Below are positions 1 through 10,913 of a stretch of DNA of 64,000 nucleotides, piece by piece (the first letter of the stretch is position 1; each line of letters begins with the position of its first letter). The position numbers were made by a program, and so were the translations under genes. Under the pieces are notes generated by a model. The model was not told the origin of the DNA, ran no database searches, and saw only the letters and a program-made list of their open reading frames with translations. Origin of the DNA: Heliocybe sulcata (taxonomy: Eukaryota; Basidiomycota; Agaricomycetes; Gloeophyllales; Gloeophyllaceae); contig ML213528.1 of NCBI GenBank assembly GCA_004369045.1, positions 293,662 to 357,661 of the forward strand, read 5' to 3'.

Positions 1-343
1 TCGCTTCCGTTTGTACAGTTCACCGAGTGGGTAGAGAAGTTAGAACAGCGAGCGACCAAGGCCACAACTGAGGAATTAGAGAGCGTGGTAAGTATTCATC
101 GAGCCAAACCTTGAAGGAGGATTCTAAACATACATCTTGTAGCCTGCTCTCAGGATCTTGGACTTCTTCCGGAAACTGGCGAGTGCTAGTATCTCCTCAA
201 CGGGTGGAGAGGCTGGCGGTGTTGCTGCGTTTGCCACGCAGCAAGCACAGGCGATCAGCTCCACTCTGGGGCAACTGGAAAGCCTCAATGATAGGGATGC
301 CGCCATGTGGGTGAAGTATTGGAGATCTAAAGCCTTTTTATAA
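1..343 (+). CDS. C-terminal end of an NRPS-like adenylate-forming reductase (partial)
   Basis: Only the last 95 codons are in the window, in two exons (1-87 and 143-343) joined in phase 0 across a 55-nt GT-AG intron. The peptide ends with a pattern typical of the C terminus of fungal NRPS-like and aminoadipate-reductase-like enzymes: a 'PFVQFTEWVEKLE' segment, then 'PALRILDFFRKLA', then a terminal 'WVKYWRSKAFL'. In that family these lie at the end of the NAD(P)-dependent thioester reductase domain, which releases a carrier-bound acyl group as an aldehyde. The adenylation and carrier domains would lie left of the window. The assignment rests on these short motifs alone, so substrate and pathway cannot be said. 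Confidence 0.6.
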
Positions 344-364
344 TCGCAGGATACCGCTGTCGAT

Positions 365-1088
365 TCACTGTACTGTATGGGTACCTCCCTTGTGTAATAA
401 GTGTACAACAATCCTAGCGGAGGAATCTCTACGTCCCTCTTGCTCCTTTATGGCAAGAATCATCTCCTTCAACTCATTCAACCGGACGTTCCTCAGGTTC
501 CTCCCTCGCGCAGGCCTTGAAAATGGACTCAAAGGGACGGGATCAACATTGCGCACGGAGCATATTGCGAGGAGTATTGACGATACACATATCCCAGAGG
601 CAAGTCCCTAAGGCATGGACGTCGCTGGCACGCGTGTGGCCTGGGAGGCCCTTCACCTGTAGCGTCATGCACGCCACCGACGTCCAGCAGCATTGTGAAT
701 CCGCGATCACAGCCTCTCATATCTCGACCAGAATGTTTCGAGTGAGGTCCTTGTGTAGGATGCCGAGCGAGTGCGAGTGTTGTACGCTGTCGATCAGCTC
801 CAATATACTCTTTCTTATTCTAGCAATGGTCCTCAGCGCCATCCCAACCTTCCGGGCTCTTTCCGATAAGTTTCGCTAGGCTGCAACTTCGCCTTTGCAT
901 TCCGTCCGACTAGGCCTACGGATGGTACTGTCATGATAGAAGATCTTTCTAGGAGCACAAATCAGCAGGCATACTGTGACTGCCCGAGCGACGCAACCAT
1001 CCAATTGCATGCACCCGATGGGATAAGAAGCACCCTTACTAGTGCCTCCAGCACGAATTGCAGACGTCAACATGAACGCTAATGACAC
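365..1088 (-). pseudogene. Decayed protein kinase fragment
   Basis: On the minus strand, patches of a protein kinase C-lobe can be read in different frames. Around 745-790 there is a catalytic-loop match, 'GILHKDLTRNILVE' (the usual HRD has become HKD), followed directly by a stop. Around 600-640, in another frame, 'SDVHALGTCLWDMC' matches the helix F region after the activation segment. Around 480-520 'ACAREEPEERP' matches the conserved C-lobe arginine region. No single open frame or plausible set of introns joins these, and the DFG region is not readable, so it is a pseudogene. The N-lobe is not recognisable between 880 and 1088. The motif style resembles the expanded agaricomycete Ser/Thr/Tyr kinase families rather than FunK1. 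Confidence 0.6.
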
Positions 1089-1224
1089 CGTGAATCAACA
1101 GTGATAAACCATTACGTGTCCTCCTGTATAGTCAAACGCATATATGGAGTCCATAACCACTTCCTTCCACCCCCGTCATGATATCGACAGGATGACAAAA
1201 GCAGGATACAATAAAGGGAACCTA

Positions 1225-2058
1225 CTAAGATGTTCTTGTCCTATGCTTCCGCGTCGCCCTCCGATTGCGCTTGAGCATCCTCCACAACAGCGTCCAAAGT
1301 CCCGAGAGGATCCCCAGAGGCGGAAGCAGCCAGTCTATCCGCCACGTCCAGCTGACTTCCCTGTGTAAACGCTTTATAAAGGAGACGACCTGTTCCTCGA
1401 GCTCCTGGACAGTACCGGAGTTATCAATGACCTGGTCTGCGTAGTCGAGTTTCTCGGTGATGGGGAGCTGCGCGTTCAGACGGGACATCGCCGCCTCGCG
1501 ACTGGAGTTGTCTCGCTTCATGAGACGTTGGAGCTGGATCTCCGCAGAGCTGCCATACCAGAAGGAGGTTAGAGGGGCGGCTCGAAATGAGTGACACTGT
1601 TGTTGCATACCAGTACACCACGACCACCTTCCCGACCCACTTGTGTATCCCAGACTCTATGAGCAGGGGCACGTCAACGACACACAGCTTCTGGCCCTTG
1701 ATCCAGCACTGGACAACCGCCCAGAACATAGCCCACCGCACGGCAGGGTGCACTATGGAATTCAACTTCCTCCTCTTTACCTCGTCATTGAACACGATCG
1801 ACCCCAATTTGGGTCTATCCAGGGTACCGTCTTCTTGAAGAACATCCGGTCCAAAGTACTCGACAATCTGCTTATGTGCGCTTGTCCCTGGAAGGACGAC
1901 CTCTCGCGCGAGAACGTCCGCGTCGATGAGTGGGATGTTGTGCGACTTCAGCAGTGCGGAGACGGTGGACTTGCCCGTGGCGATTCCACCAGTGAGGCCT
2001 ACCACTGCTGTATGTCAGAATATCGGATAGCATAGACGGCGACGCAAGTACCGAGCAT
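1225..2058 (-). CDS. CAB5: Dephospho-CoA kinase
   Basis: Catalyses the last step of coenzyme A synthesis, ATP-dependent phosphorylation of the 3'-hydroxyl of dephospho-CoA. Three exons (2058-2052, 2004-1611, 1549-1225) give 241 aa. The first exon is only 7 nt; splicing it restores the N terminus 'MLVVGLTGGIATGKST', in which GGIATGKST is the P-loop. The middle exon carries the CoaE-type 'LIDADVLAREVV' and 'GSIVFNDEVKRRKLNSIVHPAV'-like stretch, with 'VVDVPLLIESG' near residue 125. The second splice makes 'VVVYCSAEIQLQRLMKRD', as expected for the lid region. A hydrophobic C-terminal segment (about residues 203-224) could anchor it in a membrane, as seen in fungal homologues. Length and motifs fit a functional single-domain enzyme. 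Confidence 0.9.
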
Positions 2059-2336
2059 GGCGGGAGTGCTTCGACAGTCAGGCCTCAGGTCCTCTGGGAG
2101 AAGCACGCTTGCCACAGAGCCACGGGCCGGAGCGGTTGATGTGTGGCCGATGCGGACAAGGAAAGGAAACGCCACGCCCACAAGCCTAGAAAACTTTTGT
2201 ATGAGCCTACCCACGATTCATATATGTGGCATATATGCATATCTCGCGCCGGCCAAAAAGAAATCCAGTAAAGAGGAGTACAATCATTAATTGGTATAGC
2301 TATCATAAATAACTATCTGACTAAAACCCGAATTCA

Positions 2337-3266
2337 CTAGTAGGCGATACACGCTGTCGAACCCTTCCAGTGTTCCCAGTCCTTCAGAATGCCCTCCACT
2401 ATGAAGTATGCGACATCTTTCCTCGAAACAGTATACGCCCCGGAGATGATCTCTCTCGACGTCCTCACCCTACCTCCTTCTTCCGCTTGGCATGAACCAT
2501 TGGTGTAGACCGCGGGGCGCACCACCACAATATTATCCGCCAGTGCCCCCTTCTCTGGCAGACCTTCAGTAGTAGACCAACCGGGGTGGAGTATAGTGGC
2601 CAATGGCTCTCCCTCAACCCATTCGCGTCCTGCGCAGTGCGCAAAGAGGCGCTCCGCTCCCAGCTTGTCTTTGTGCGGCCCGTCGAGCAAAAAGCTGTAA
2701 AAAGGTTTCATCGCCAGCGGCAATGCTTTGTGCGAGGCTTGATCAAGACCATTTGATGTTACAGCGATGATCTTTGGTTTGATAGAAGTAGGAATCGTGG
2801 TCAGAGTGTTGAGGACCGCCTGGGTGACCAAATTAGGAGGATCGAGGGCGAGGCCCTTCGTCAACGAGAAGGATGGATACCCGCCTGCGTGATAGGTGAG
2901 TTGATATACTCTCTAGCGACGAGTGATGGGACATACCGAGTGTGAACAGGAGAAGATCGACGGCTCCGCCCTCGTTGGCAGATTGCCATGCGCGGGCTAC
3001 ATCTTCTCGCTTCAAAGCGTCGCCTTTCACTATCTTGGCTTTACCCGAAGCGACGTATCTCTTCATGTTCTCGTCATTGTCGAAGACAGACGGCGACCTT
3101 AGCAGAAAGGTGACGGTAGCTCCCTGGTCTACGAATCGTGACTTGGTTAGCATCGCGGCACTCGGAGTCGACTCCTGAAACACGAACCTAAGAGACGGGT
3201 AGCGGCATGGTAGCCCACGTTCTTGGATGCACCTATCGCGAGCACGTTCAAGTTCTTGATGTTCAT
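2337..3266 (-). CDS. NmrA/SDR-like NAD(P)-binding protein
   Basis: Three exons (3266-3188, 3128-2937, 2884-2337) give 272 aa. The N terminus is a Rossmann fold: strand 'NLNVLAIG', then the dinucleotide-binding glycine motif 'GASKNVGYHAA', then 'GATVTFLLRSP' where the arginine after the second strand suggests NADP(H) preference. Later segments, 'GDALKREDVARAW' and 'VDLLLFTLGG', match the NmrA-like/atypical SDR layout, and 'KIIAVTSNGLD' sits at the strand before the active-site region. There is no obvious YxxxK pair, so it may be a redox sensor or an atypical reductase rather than a classical dehydrogenase. The two introns are 59 and 52 nt, with a branch-like GCTAAC in the first. Substrate unknown. 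Confidence 0.75.
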
Positions 3267-3330
3267 AGCGGTCGGGACTTCTAGAGTTGAGTGTAGGTCT
3301 GTGACTGAAGTGAAGCCCTCAAGATAACTC

Positions 3331-3341
3331 TCTTATATACA
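3331..3341 (-). promoter_or_regulatory. TATA-like box of the NmrA-like gene
   Basis: Reading on the minus strand, GTATATAAGA lies about 65 bp upstream of the ATG at 3266, a plausible core promoter distance. Motif match only. Confidence 0.4.
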
Positions 3342-3975
3342 CGGGCGTTGCTCCGCAGTGCGTGACACCCGCGGATCATCGGCGTGGCAGTACTGGATTC
3401 TGCTACCAACTGCGCGCTCTAACGCTCGTTAAAGTAGCGTCATCCCATTGACGTGCCATAATGGCTGCGGCGTTTGTAGGCTGTGCGAAACCTAAGTTGC
3501 ACTATTCAGGCAGAAGGGACATTAGCACGTACCCTATTACATCGGAGCGTTCCAAGAGTGACCCTTGTGAAAGCATGCTGAATATTACTGTAGGGGACGC
3601 CGATTGGCCTCCCAAGTCTAGCTAATGTGATCCATCATCGATCACCATCCAACTGTCCACTGCGGCTATGAGTCAATCACAATCTGCATATAAGAACAGC
3701 CTTGGACACCGGATGGGTGGTGTGTGGCGCAGCGGGACTGAGAAACCTACAGTTCTCCGCAGATTGCGGAAGCAGGTTTCTTGAGCTTGACGCCCGGTCA
3801 AAACTGGACACATGTTGCAATTGCCCAGGGTTCAAGCTTGAAGCTGGAAGTTGCGAGTCCCGCATGCATCTGCAGCTTCATTGAAGTCCTTGAGCCGTAC
3901 GTCTGGCCTGTATACAAAATACCACCTTCCCTACAATCCAGTATTGGTTCCGAGATGTCTTCTGATTTCTGATCC
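3342..3975. other. Intergenic region, nothing recognised
   Basis: No convincing gene, RNA or repeat was found between the NmrA-like promoter and the duplicated dephospho-CoA kinase exon fragment. Confidence 0.5.
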
Positions 3976-4087
3976 ATGACCTGGTCTGCGTAGTCGAGTT
4001 TCTCGGTGATGGGGAGCTGTGCGGGCATCGCCGCCGGGCTGCTGGACTTGTCTTGCTGCATGGGACGTCGGCGCGGGATCTCTGCGG
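3976..4087 (-). pseudogene. Duplicated fragment of a dephospho-CoA kinase exon
   Basis: This stretch of about 110 bp is a diverged copy of 1427-1549, the start of exon 3 of the dephospho-CoA kinase gene 2.5 kb away, in the same orientation. It still encodes 'LPITEKLDYADQVM', nearly identical to the intact gene, but has small deletions and no P-loop exon, so it cannot be functional. Sequence on either side does not resemble the intact gene, which points to a short segmental duplication rather than a decayed whole-gene copy. Confidence 0.8.
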
Positions 4088-4468
4088 ACCACGGTCCGAT
4101 CCGGAGTATCCGGCTAACTATCAGTTCATAGATGTGGCTTCTGATCATGATCCACCTCATAGAGTACTTGACTTGTTCAAACGTTTAGATTCACCACTGA
4201 CTGTGAGCCTCGATTGTCATCCCAGGCATTCAGTTATATATGTGTCATTCAGTACATAGGGTGGTAGAACTGCTATGAATATGCTAACACTGTTCGGTAT
4301 GTTCTCCAGTCGCGGAGCCCCACAGACCTTCGCCCTCCTAGGTGAGTGCTCCATCTGTAGTGCCGTGCTAGTATCTACAAAATGGTGCGCAAGCATTCCT
4401 TATTGTATCATGTGCTGTAACTTACCTTCATGCAGCCCCGGATCAATCTTCGCCATGAGCGTCCGCAT

Positions 4469-5404
4469 ATGGGACGACAACCAGCGGGCAGGACGTCGTA
4501 CATCCGTAGCGATGGTACCAGGTTAGAGAGAATTGTGTCACAATAAGGAATATTCACTGACACCGCAACAAGGCAGCATCACAGGCTCACCCGCGAAGAG
4601 CGGGCTAAATGCCGTAGCCTCTACCAGGAAGGTATGGACAAGGAGGAAATAGCCACGGAGATCGACTGCGCAGAGCCGACTGTCACTAGGGCTGTCAATA
4701 ATGAATATGCTCATCCAGACAATTTGGAGAGTGATGAAGACTACCTTCCGTCTCCTTCGCGTCTCAAACCGGCCATCCCTGTGAGTCTTCTAACGTCCAA
4801 CCTGAAGTGCTGGTTTGATATCCATTCATCTTAGGTACATGCTCATGGGGACTTCCAATGCACCAGCAACCACAGACTGCCGCGCGCCATCAAAGGGAAA
4901 CCGGGTCATCCGGTTCTGAAGGACAGGTCCGGTGTCGGCTACCCACGTCAACGCGGCCGGCCACCCAAGGCTGCCAGGTTCGGAGGGGTGGTGAGTAACG
5001 GCAAGTGATCTCAAAGGACATGGACTCACTTAGGAGTTGAGTTGCAGACCTTCATGGACAAGGCCGTATATAACCGGGACAGATCAGACAGCCCTCGCTC
5101 TCGGAAGGCTGCTGATGCTGTTGCCTTGGACCTGACAGGCAGCTCCGATGATGATAAGGTGGCTTCCGATCCTGCGCAGCCTATTATTGACTTGTTGCAG
5201 TCGCGACGGCTCCCTCTCGACGTCTTCCTGCCCGCACTGAAAAGATGCGATGTGGTAGATCATGAATCGCTGCTTATGCTCGCCACAGACGTCGACTCAG
5301 ACCTCATAGATGGGATGCTCAAGGAGCATATAGGATCGGGGAAGTACAATGTCGTTCAGGTGCAGGTCTTCAAGACGGCGCTGAGAAAGTTGGTTAGTAA
5401 ATAG
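4469..5404 (+). CDS. Helix-turn-helix domain protein, agaricomycete type
   Basis: Four exons (4469-4521, 4573-4780, 4835-4990, 5042-5404) close to 259 aa. The second exon holds a helix-turn-helix of the kind seen in resolvase/sigma-r4-like domains: 'LTREERAKCRSLYQEG' followed by 'KEEIATEIDCAEPTVTRAVNN' (about residues 23-62), suggesting DNA binding. The third exon is basic and proline/glycine rich. The last exon starts with low-complexity acidic sequence ('LDLTGSSDDDK') and ends with a helical region that resembles a SAM-like or other protein-interaction domain. I recall similar proteins only in mushroom-forming fungi. The ATG at 4469 is the safest start; an additional upstream exon (around 4275-4340) has a matching donor site but does not join in frame. 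Function unknown; a transcription regulator is a reasonable inference. Confidence 0.65.
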
Positions 5405-5805
5405 TGGTCAATCAGCGGATATACGTCAATGAGCTTGGCCGGTTCGTCGTGATGCTGGTTAGATACTTCTTGGAACACAATGTCAGTGCGTGCTCCGATA
5501 TGCTGTCATACAAAATGGACCAGCCACTATGCGACACATCACCTGTATGCTTGTCCACCATCACAGCATGCATATAAAGCACAGGCATACCAAAACATGA
5601 TAGCGACTAAATTAAAACATAGCAACAATATACAACGGACGATATTAGATGTCTAACGCGTTAGCTCATGCAAAGTTCAAATCGTGACAAAATGACAAGA
5701 TGCACTGGCAAGTCCAGCACGCGGAGGATCTCCAAGATCCTCCAACGTCAAGGGTGCCGTCACCCGTCCCAATAAATAACGCCTACGCCTCGCACGCTCG
5801 CCCGC
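5405..5805. other. Intergenic region between convergent genes
   Basis: Contains only the presumed 3' untranslated regions of the helix-turn-helix gene and the PNS1-like gene; AT-richer than its surroundings. No gene seen. Confidence 0.6.
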
Positions 5806-8408
5806 TCAGAAGAAATCCGAGCCAGGGAACAACTGCGACTCCTCGCCCTCCTCCTCATCTTCCACCCGCGACTTCCGCAGCCCACCCTCCAAATCATCGT
5901 CCCGCTTCGACTCGAAATGCGAATACGAAGGCGGTGACGAGACGTGGGCATCGTACGGCTGTGCTTGCCGGATATCATAGGACAGCTGCGGCTCAGGGTA
6001 GAACGGTTCCGGCTCAGGATCCGAACTTGAGGACTCCTCTTCCTGCTCGTGCTCGTGCATAGACGCTAAGGGCTCACGAGCCAGGCGGAGGCCTTCGCTA
6101 AGTATAGGTTGGTGGTGACTTGGCACCGAAGGCTGCGCCGGTCGAGGGGCTGGAGCCGCTCGTTGTGTTGGAGCTTGGACGTCATACTCGAACTAGAAGC
6201 CCAACCCCTTCAGTGTCGAGACAAGGGAAGTACCACAGACAGACTCACAGTATCAAATACCTCCTGCCTCCGTTTCAACCCAGCGTTCTTGTCAATGCAA
6301 TAACACATATACAGAGCATCGGCCCTAAACAGCCCCATTTTAGTCGCATATTCCAGGCTGAACGCAAGAGCTACTTACGTATCCCTCACCAACCCAACAC
6401 AAAACATGCCCACAAGCGCTGTTACCCCACCTCCAAGCACGGCGGCACCGAGCGCAGAGTCTGGCGCATTCAATGTATGCGCGACGAACAGGTACGTAGT
6501 CAGCGCAAACGGAAACGTCAATGCCAGCGGCGCGACCGTGAGTAACGTCAAGGGTGCTAGAGAATCACTCATTCAGTCTCTGACCCACGAGCATCGACAC
6601 TTAATACGATACTCACGCTCATCCCTGAACCTCCTCCTATACCTGCCTGGTGTCCTGGGATCTCGTTCTCCGCCAATCTTGGTAACCTCCCCCGCTCTCT
6701 CGGCGCTCCTCCAAAACGGGGCGCCCGTTAATCCCGTATACGCCAAAGCATACGTACTTAATCTGCTTGCTTTACCCTCCAAGTACCCTGCGACCCACGC
6801 ACCTCCAACCAACATCGGCCTGAGCTGGATTTGTAGGGGGAGGACAGTAGGGAGAGAGCGGAGGAAGGAGGCGAGGAGAAGGAGGAAGCGTGTTATGGTC
6901 AGGAGGAAGGAAGCGAGGCAGATGGTACCCAGGGAGGGCTGCGTGGCGCGGAAGAGCGCCGCGTGAATGGTATGGGTGTCCATAGGTGGAGGCAGAGGTG
7001 CTGTTTGACTGCGGTATGCATACACTTAGAAATTCCTCAGAGCAAAGCGAGACGGCGAATTGTGACTTACTCGGCAAAGTACCATGCCCCTATAACCCCT
7101 GCAGTCGTCACCCTTAACACCCCTTTGCCCACCGCCCAACACCACATCCATACCCCCACACTGCCCGCGATAGCCCACCCAGCCCATGCCTGCACATGAT
7201 ACTCCCACCCTGTTCCTGCCTTGCTGAAGTACCCGTACATGAGCAGCCTGAAAATTAAGGTGACAAATGGTATGGAGACGAGGAGCGTCGCAAGAAGGAT
7301 AGCCGGTGACAAAGCGAGGAGAAACGGATTCGCCATAAGTAGCCTGGTAGCGAGCGTGAGGAGGGACGAGGTAGTGTGGATCTGCTGCGGCAGGTGGAGG
7401 AGACGCCGGGCGGTGAGGAGGGAGAGGACGAGAGGAATCAAAGAGAATAAGCGCAGACTGGAATAGCCTGCGGTTAGGATGACCGCAATTCAGGGGAACT
7501 GAAGACGCTTACCCAACCGTCTCTCCCCACGTTGGCTCGACATTCGCGTCCCACATGAAGCTCCCGATGAAAGCCCATATTGCTGAGATGAACAGAGTGG
7601 CAGGAATGAACACAGATGTCGCGAAGATAACCGGTGCCGCAAAAATCCGTAGTAAGAATATATGCGCATAAGACACGAACGCACTCAGAAACGTGAGGAT
7701 AGTTAGCAGTGGGACCGTATGCAGGAGAGTCGGATAAGGAAGGGCAAGGTGGTGGTCGTTCTTCGGGTTGCGCGCGAGGAAGAGTAGAAGGATGGAAAAG
7801 AAGACGCACACCCCAACGCTGCCGAGCCACAAAGCAGTCCATGTGGAGTCATTGTACTTCCGCCGGCCACGGTGCATGTGTCGAGGATCTGGGAGGGAGG
7901 AGAATGCATCTGTTGCGCGTGTGCTGCCATCTCGAGGGAGCAAGGATTCAGTGAGGGAGAGAGTGATGGCAGTGCGGGGAGGGGGTGCTGGTTGTGATCG
8001 TGGAGGAGGAGAAACGGGAGACTCTTCGGATGAAGACGTCGACAATGGAGAGTCTGGACGTAGCGGAGATGCGTGGTGCGCCAGCCACCCATGGCTGGGC
8101 TCCCGATGCGACTGCAGGAGCGGTATCGAATGTGACGCCGGCCCACCTCCTTCCTCCTCGTCCAATTTCAAGTACGGATCCTCGTCATCATAGTCTTCGA
8201 CCCTCCGTGCGCTCGTTGACGCTTCCCTGCTCATTAGATGAGGGTCATCTAGGTCGTCCATATCGGTATCGTTATTATTGCCCCCGCGAGAGCCGTTATC
8301 GGTCGTGAAGGAGAAGAAGAGTGGCTGGCTCGATGTGAGGCTCGCCGCCTGCGGCTGCGGCTGTCGAGTGAGGAATTGCGATGCGTATGCTGCGAATGAT
8401 GCGTTCAT
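5806..8408 (-). CDS. PNS1-like choline transporter-like (CTL/SLC44) protein
   Basis: Six exons (8408-7513, 7457-7071, 7008-6617, 6556-6379, 6324-6249, 6192-5806) close to 771 aa. The first 205 residues are hydrophilic and low complexity; then come about ten hydrophobic segments. Family marks of the CTL/PNS1 group (choline transporter-like, plasma membrane) are present: 'GKGVLRVTTAGVIGAWYFA', 'AALFRATQPSLGTICLASF', and near the C terminus 'DTADALYMCYCIDKNAG'. The last 130 residues are an acidic, serine/proline-rich cytoplasmic tail. The start at 8408 is preceded by a pyrimidine-rich tract; an alternative ATG at 8536 with a 35-nt intron (8492-8458) also keeps the frame and would add 31 residues. 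Substrate is not proven even in yeast, where Pns1 is dispensable for choline uptake. Confidence 0.88.
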
Positions 8409-9061
8409 CACGAACGAGAAGAAAGAGGACTTGTTGGGCAGGCGACGCGTAATCAGCCTGTGTGAGGGCAGGTAGTTTACGTTATGACTCACTTGAACGT
8501 TCCCTGACTCGCTAGATAAAGGTAGTCGTGCTGCATACGACTATTCCCTGTTGCTACGAGTGACAGCCTGCTGGTGCGACAGACTCCGAAGCACGAACCG
8601 GTCAGGATCCCAAATATGCGGAGTTCACGGAACGGAGTGGAAAAGGCACTGCTCGTTCAATTGAGCTGTGAGATTATAGTGATAATACTTTCAGCATACC
8701 CATATGCAGAAGAAGACAACATCGAATGATACTCACCTACAACCTCTAGTAGTGACTCGAAACTTGACAATGCGATCGTAATGAGAGCGGGGATGAATGA
8801 CTTCTGCGAGGCGACCCCGAAAGCTGTGCTCTCGCGTGTCACCCACGCGCCATGCTCCGACATACCCGAAACGGTAGATCAACTACTGAACTGGGAGCAA
8901 AACGACTATCTATTGTCAGAGAATTCGAAAGCGAGTTCGTACTGAAGTATGATGATCGTATACTATTTGATTCCAGGGTGGATTCGAAACTAGAGGAGCG
9001 GTGGGTGCTCTCGAGATCAAAACACCAGACGAGGCAGTCTGACGTTAGAGAAAGGAAGTAT
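8409..9061. other. Upstream region of the PNS1-like gene
   Basis: Mostly promoter and leader sequence. On the minus strand a short open stretch starts with an ATG at 8863, runs 42 codons and meets a good donor site (GTGAGT at about 8739), but no following exon could be found. I do not call it a gene. Confidence 0.4.
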
Positions 9062-9700
9062 CACATCGGATACGCGGAAATTCAGATGCTACCAAACTGG
9101 ACTCAAAATGTTTGACTGTCGTTCCATATTTAGGGAGGCTGTCGCACACAATACTAAAGTTAGAATACTTTAATATCTGCAATTATCGGGAAAATTTCCA
9201 ATTTAGGTATACCAACTCGTCAATACCATATATAACCTTTAGTGACTTATCTGCATACCGAAATAAGGGTAAACCACTAGTTCAGGAGCAGAATTTGAAA
9301 ATCAAAGCCGCCTGAATGCAGATCCAAAGTTAAAAGTTATCTAAAGGTATTACTGAATTTCAAATTTAGTCCAAAAAATCCTCTAAATTCCTAATTTACC
9401 AAAGCATTCAGATAAATTTTGCTTTATTTGGACATCTGATCTGCATTCAGGCGGCTTTGATTTTCAAATTCTGCTCCTGAACTAGTGGTTTACCCTTATT
9501 TCGGTATGCAGATAAGTCACTAAAGGTTATATATGGTATTGACGAGTTGGTATACCTAAATTGGAAATTTTCCCGATAATTGCAGATATTAAAGTATTCT
9601 AACTTTAGTATTGTGTGCGACAGCCTCCCTAAATATGGAACGACAGTCAAACATTTTGAGTCCAGTTTGGTAGCATCTGAATTTCCGCGTATCCAATGTG
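9062..9700. repeat. Long inverted repeat: two 263-bp arms, 113-bp spacer
   Basis: The left arm (9062-9324) and right arm (9438-9700) are reverse complements with only one mismatch noticed (9067 against 9695). Arms this similar would form a long hairpin. The spacer (9325-9437) is AT-rich. The arms encode identical peptides in opposite directions, which is a consequence of the symmetry and not a sign of genes. The right arm ends exactly where the TA-flanked MITE begins. Confidence 0.92.
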
Positions 9701-9702
9701 TA

Positions 9703-10296
9703 TGGTGCGGGCCGCCTTGTCACCGCCACTTTTGTACAACCAATATAGCACCTCCAAAATTTGCTCATTTTCTTATTCCTCTTGTAGAAATGCTCTGTTT
9801 CAGGTGTAGAATAATACTACAAGACAGAATTTTGATGCGGTCAAAACTGGGTGAGATATAATTTCGGGCAAGATCGAATTTTGCCGCATGGGAATCTATT
9901 GCCTAATTTGGACGTAAATAACCGCATAAGTATTACAGATGATACTCTATACGTCAAACTGGCGCGCCAGCGTCTCTGGGACCCGTCTATGGGATGTGTA
10001 ATGACGAGAACTAAACTGCCTTACCCTCAGTTGGGCATCCTTTGCCCCAAGGCCATCACGGTAGGCTTCCATCCACCGGACAACACGATGCTCCCAAGAT
10101 AACGACGCAGACAGCGTGACTGTATCAACGATACAAAACTAATATTGGCTTGATCCCATGCTACCCGAGGTATCCATAAGTATGTATAGTTTGGTACAAA
10201 TCTCTGGCAAAAATTGGGGGGAAAATCAATTTTTTCTCGAGCCCGACCTGATTTTGCCGCTGTACAAAAGTGGCGGTGGCTATGCGGCCCGCACCA
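9703..10296. mobile_element. Tc1/mariner-like MITE with TA target duplication
   Basis: Terminal inverted repeats of about 36 bp begin TGGTGCGGGCCGC at both ends and share CACCGCCACTTTTGTACA a little further in, with a few mismatches. They are flanked by TA at 9701-9702 and 10297-10298, the target duplication expected of Tc1/mariner superfamily insertions. The 594-bp interior has no transposase; it is AT-rich and contains two further short repeats of a 'TTTTGCCGC' type word. A non-autonomous element. Confidence 0.75.
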
Positions 10297-10298
10297 TA

Positions 10299-10913
10299 GC
10301 CGAACGAAGTAAACAATGATTAATGATTGAGGGAGCGAGGAAAGCTTGGAAATGTGGCACCAGCAAACAATATTGCAGAGAACCCGCCAACACTCAGAAC
10401 TTATTGTCCAGGGGACAAGCTTGTGACGTCGTCTCCAAATGCGAGCGTCGTACATACAGGCAGGGTCACTGTTCGGAAGAAGTCGTAATGCAAAGATTCT
10501 GAAGCGAAGAAAAACTCCAGGCTTCAAAGCTAAAGCTTCAAAGCTTCAAGCTTCGAGAACGATATGAGGAAGACAGACTAGTTCGATTTACTAATGTAAG
10601 GAGCGAACGTCCGTTGTGATTGGAGCCAGTACTTGTGGGCGTAATTAGATCTGCTTTCGTTCATCCTAGCATACGGAATGGGTCATCGTTGACTAGCCTG
10701 AAGCAATAGATATATAGTATAAGTACATCTTCATAACCATGAACACCGCTAATACTTAGCATATGCTTGAACCAGGACCGAATGAGATGCCTACCGAATA
10801 ATCGAGCGAAAATACGACTACATTATTACATACAGAGTACAGTCATGACGACGCAGACTAAGACACAACAATGCACTTCGAAGTACTAGATGCAATAGAT
10901 ATTGCAAAGGCGC
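10299..10913. other. Non-coding region with short low-complexity repeats
   Basis: Nothing gene-like was found. At about 10527-10558 there is a short run of repeated 'GCTTCAA' words. Confidence 0.5.

Noticed and set aside
9112-9650. Two identical 67-codon open frames on opposite strands
   Set aside because: They are the same arm of the inverted repeat read twice; AT-rich and without any protein family features.
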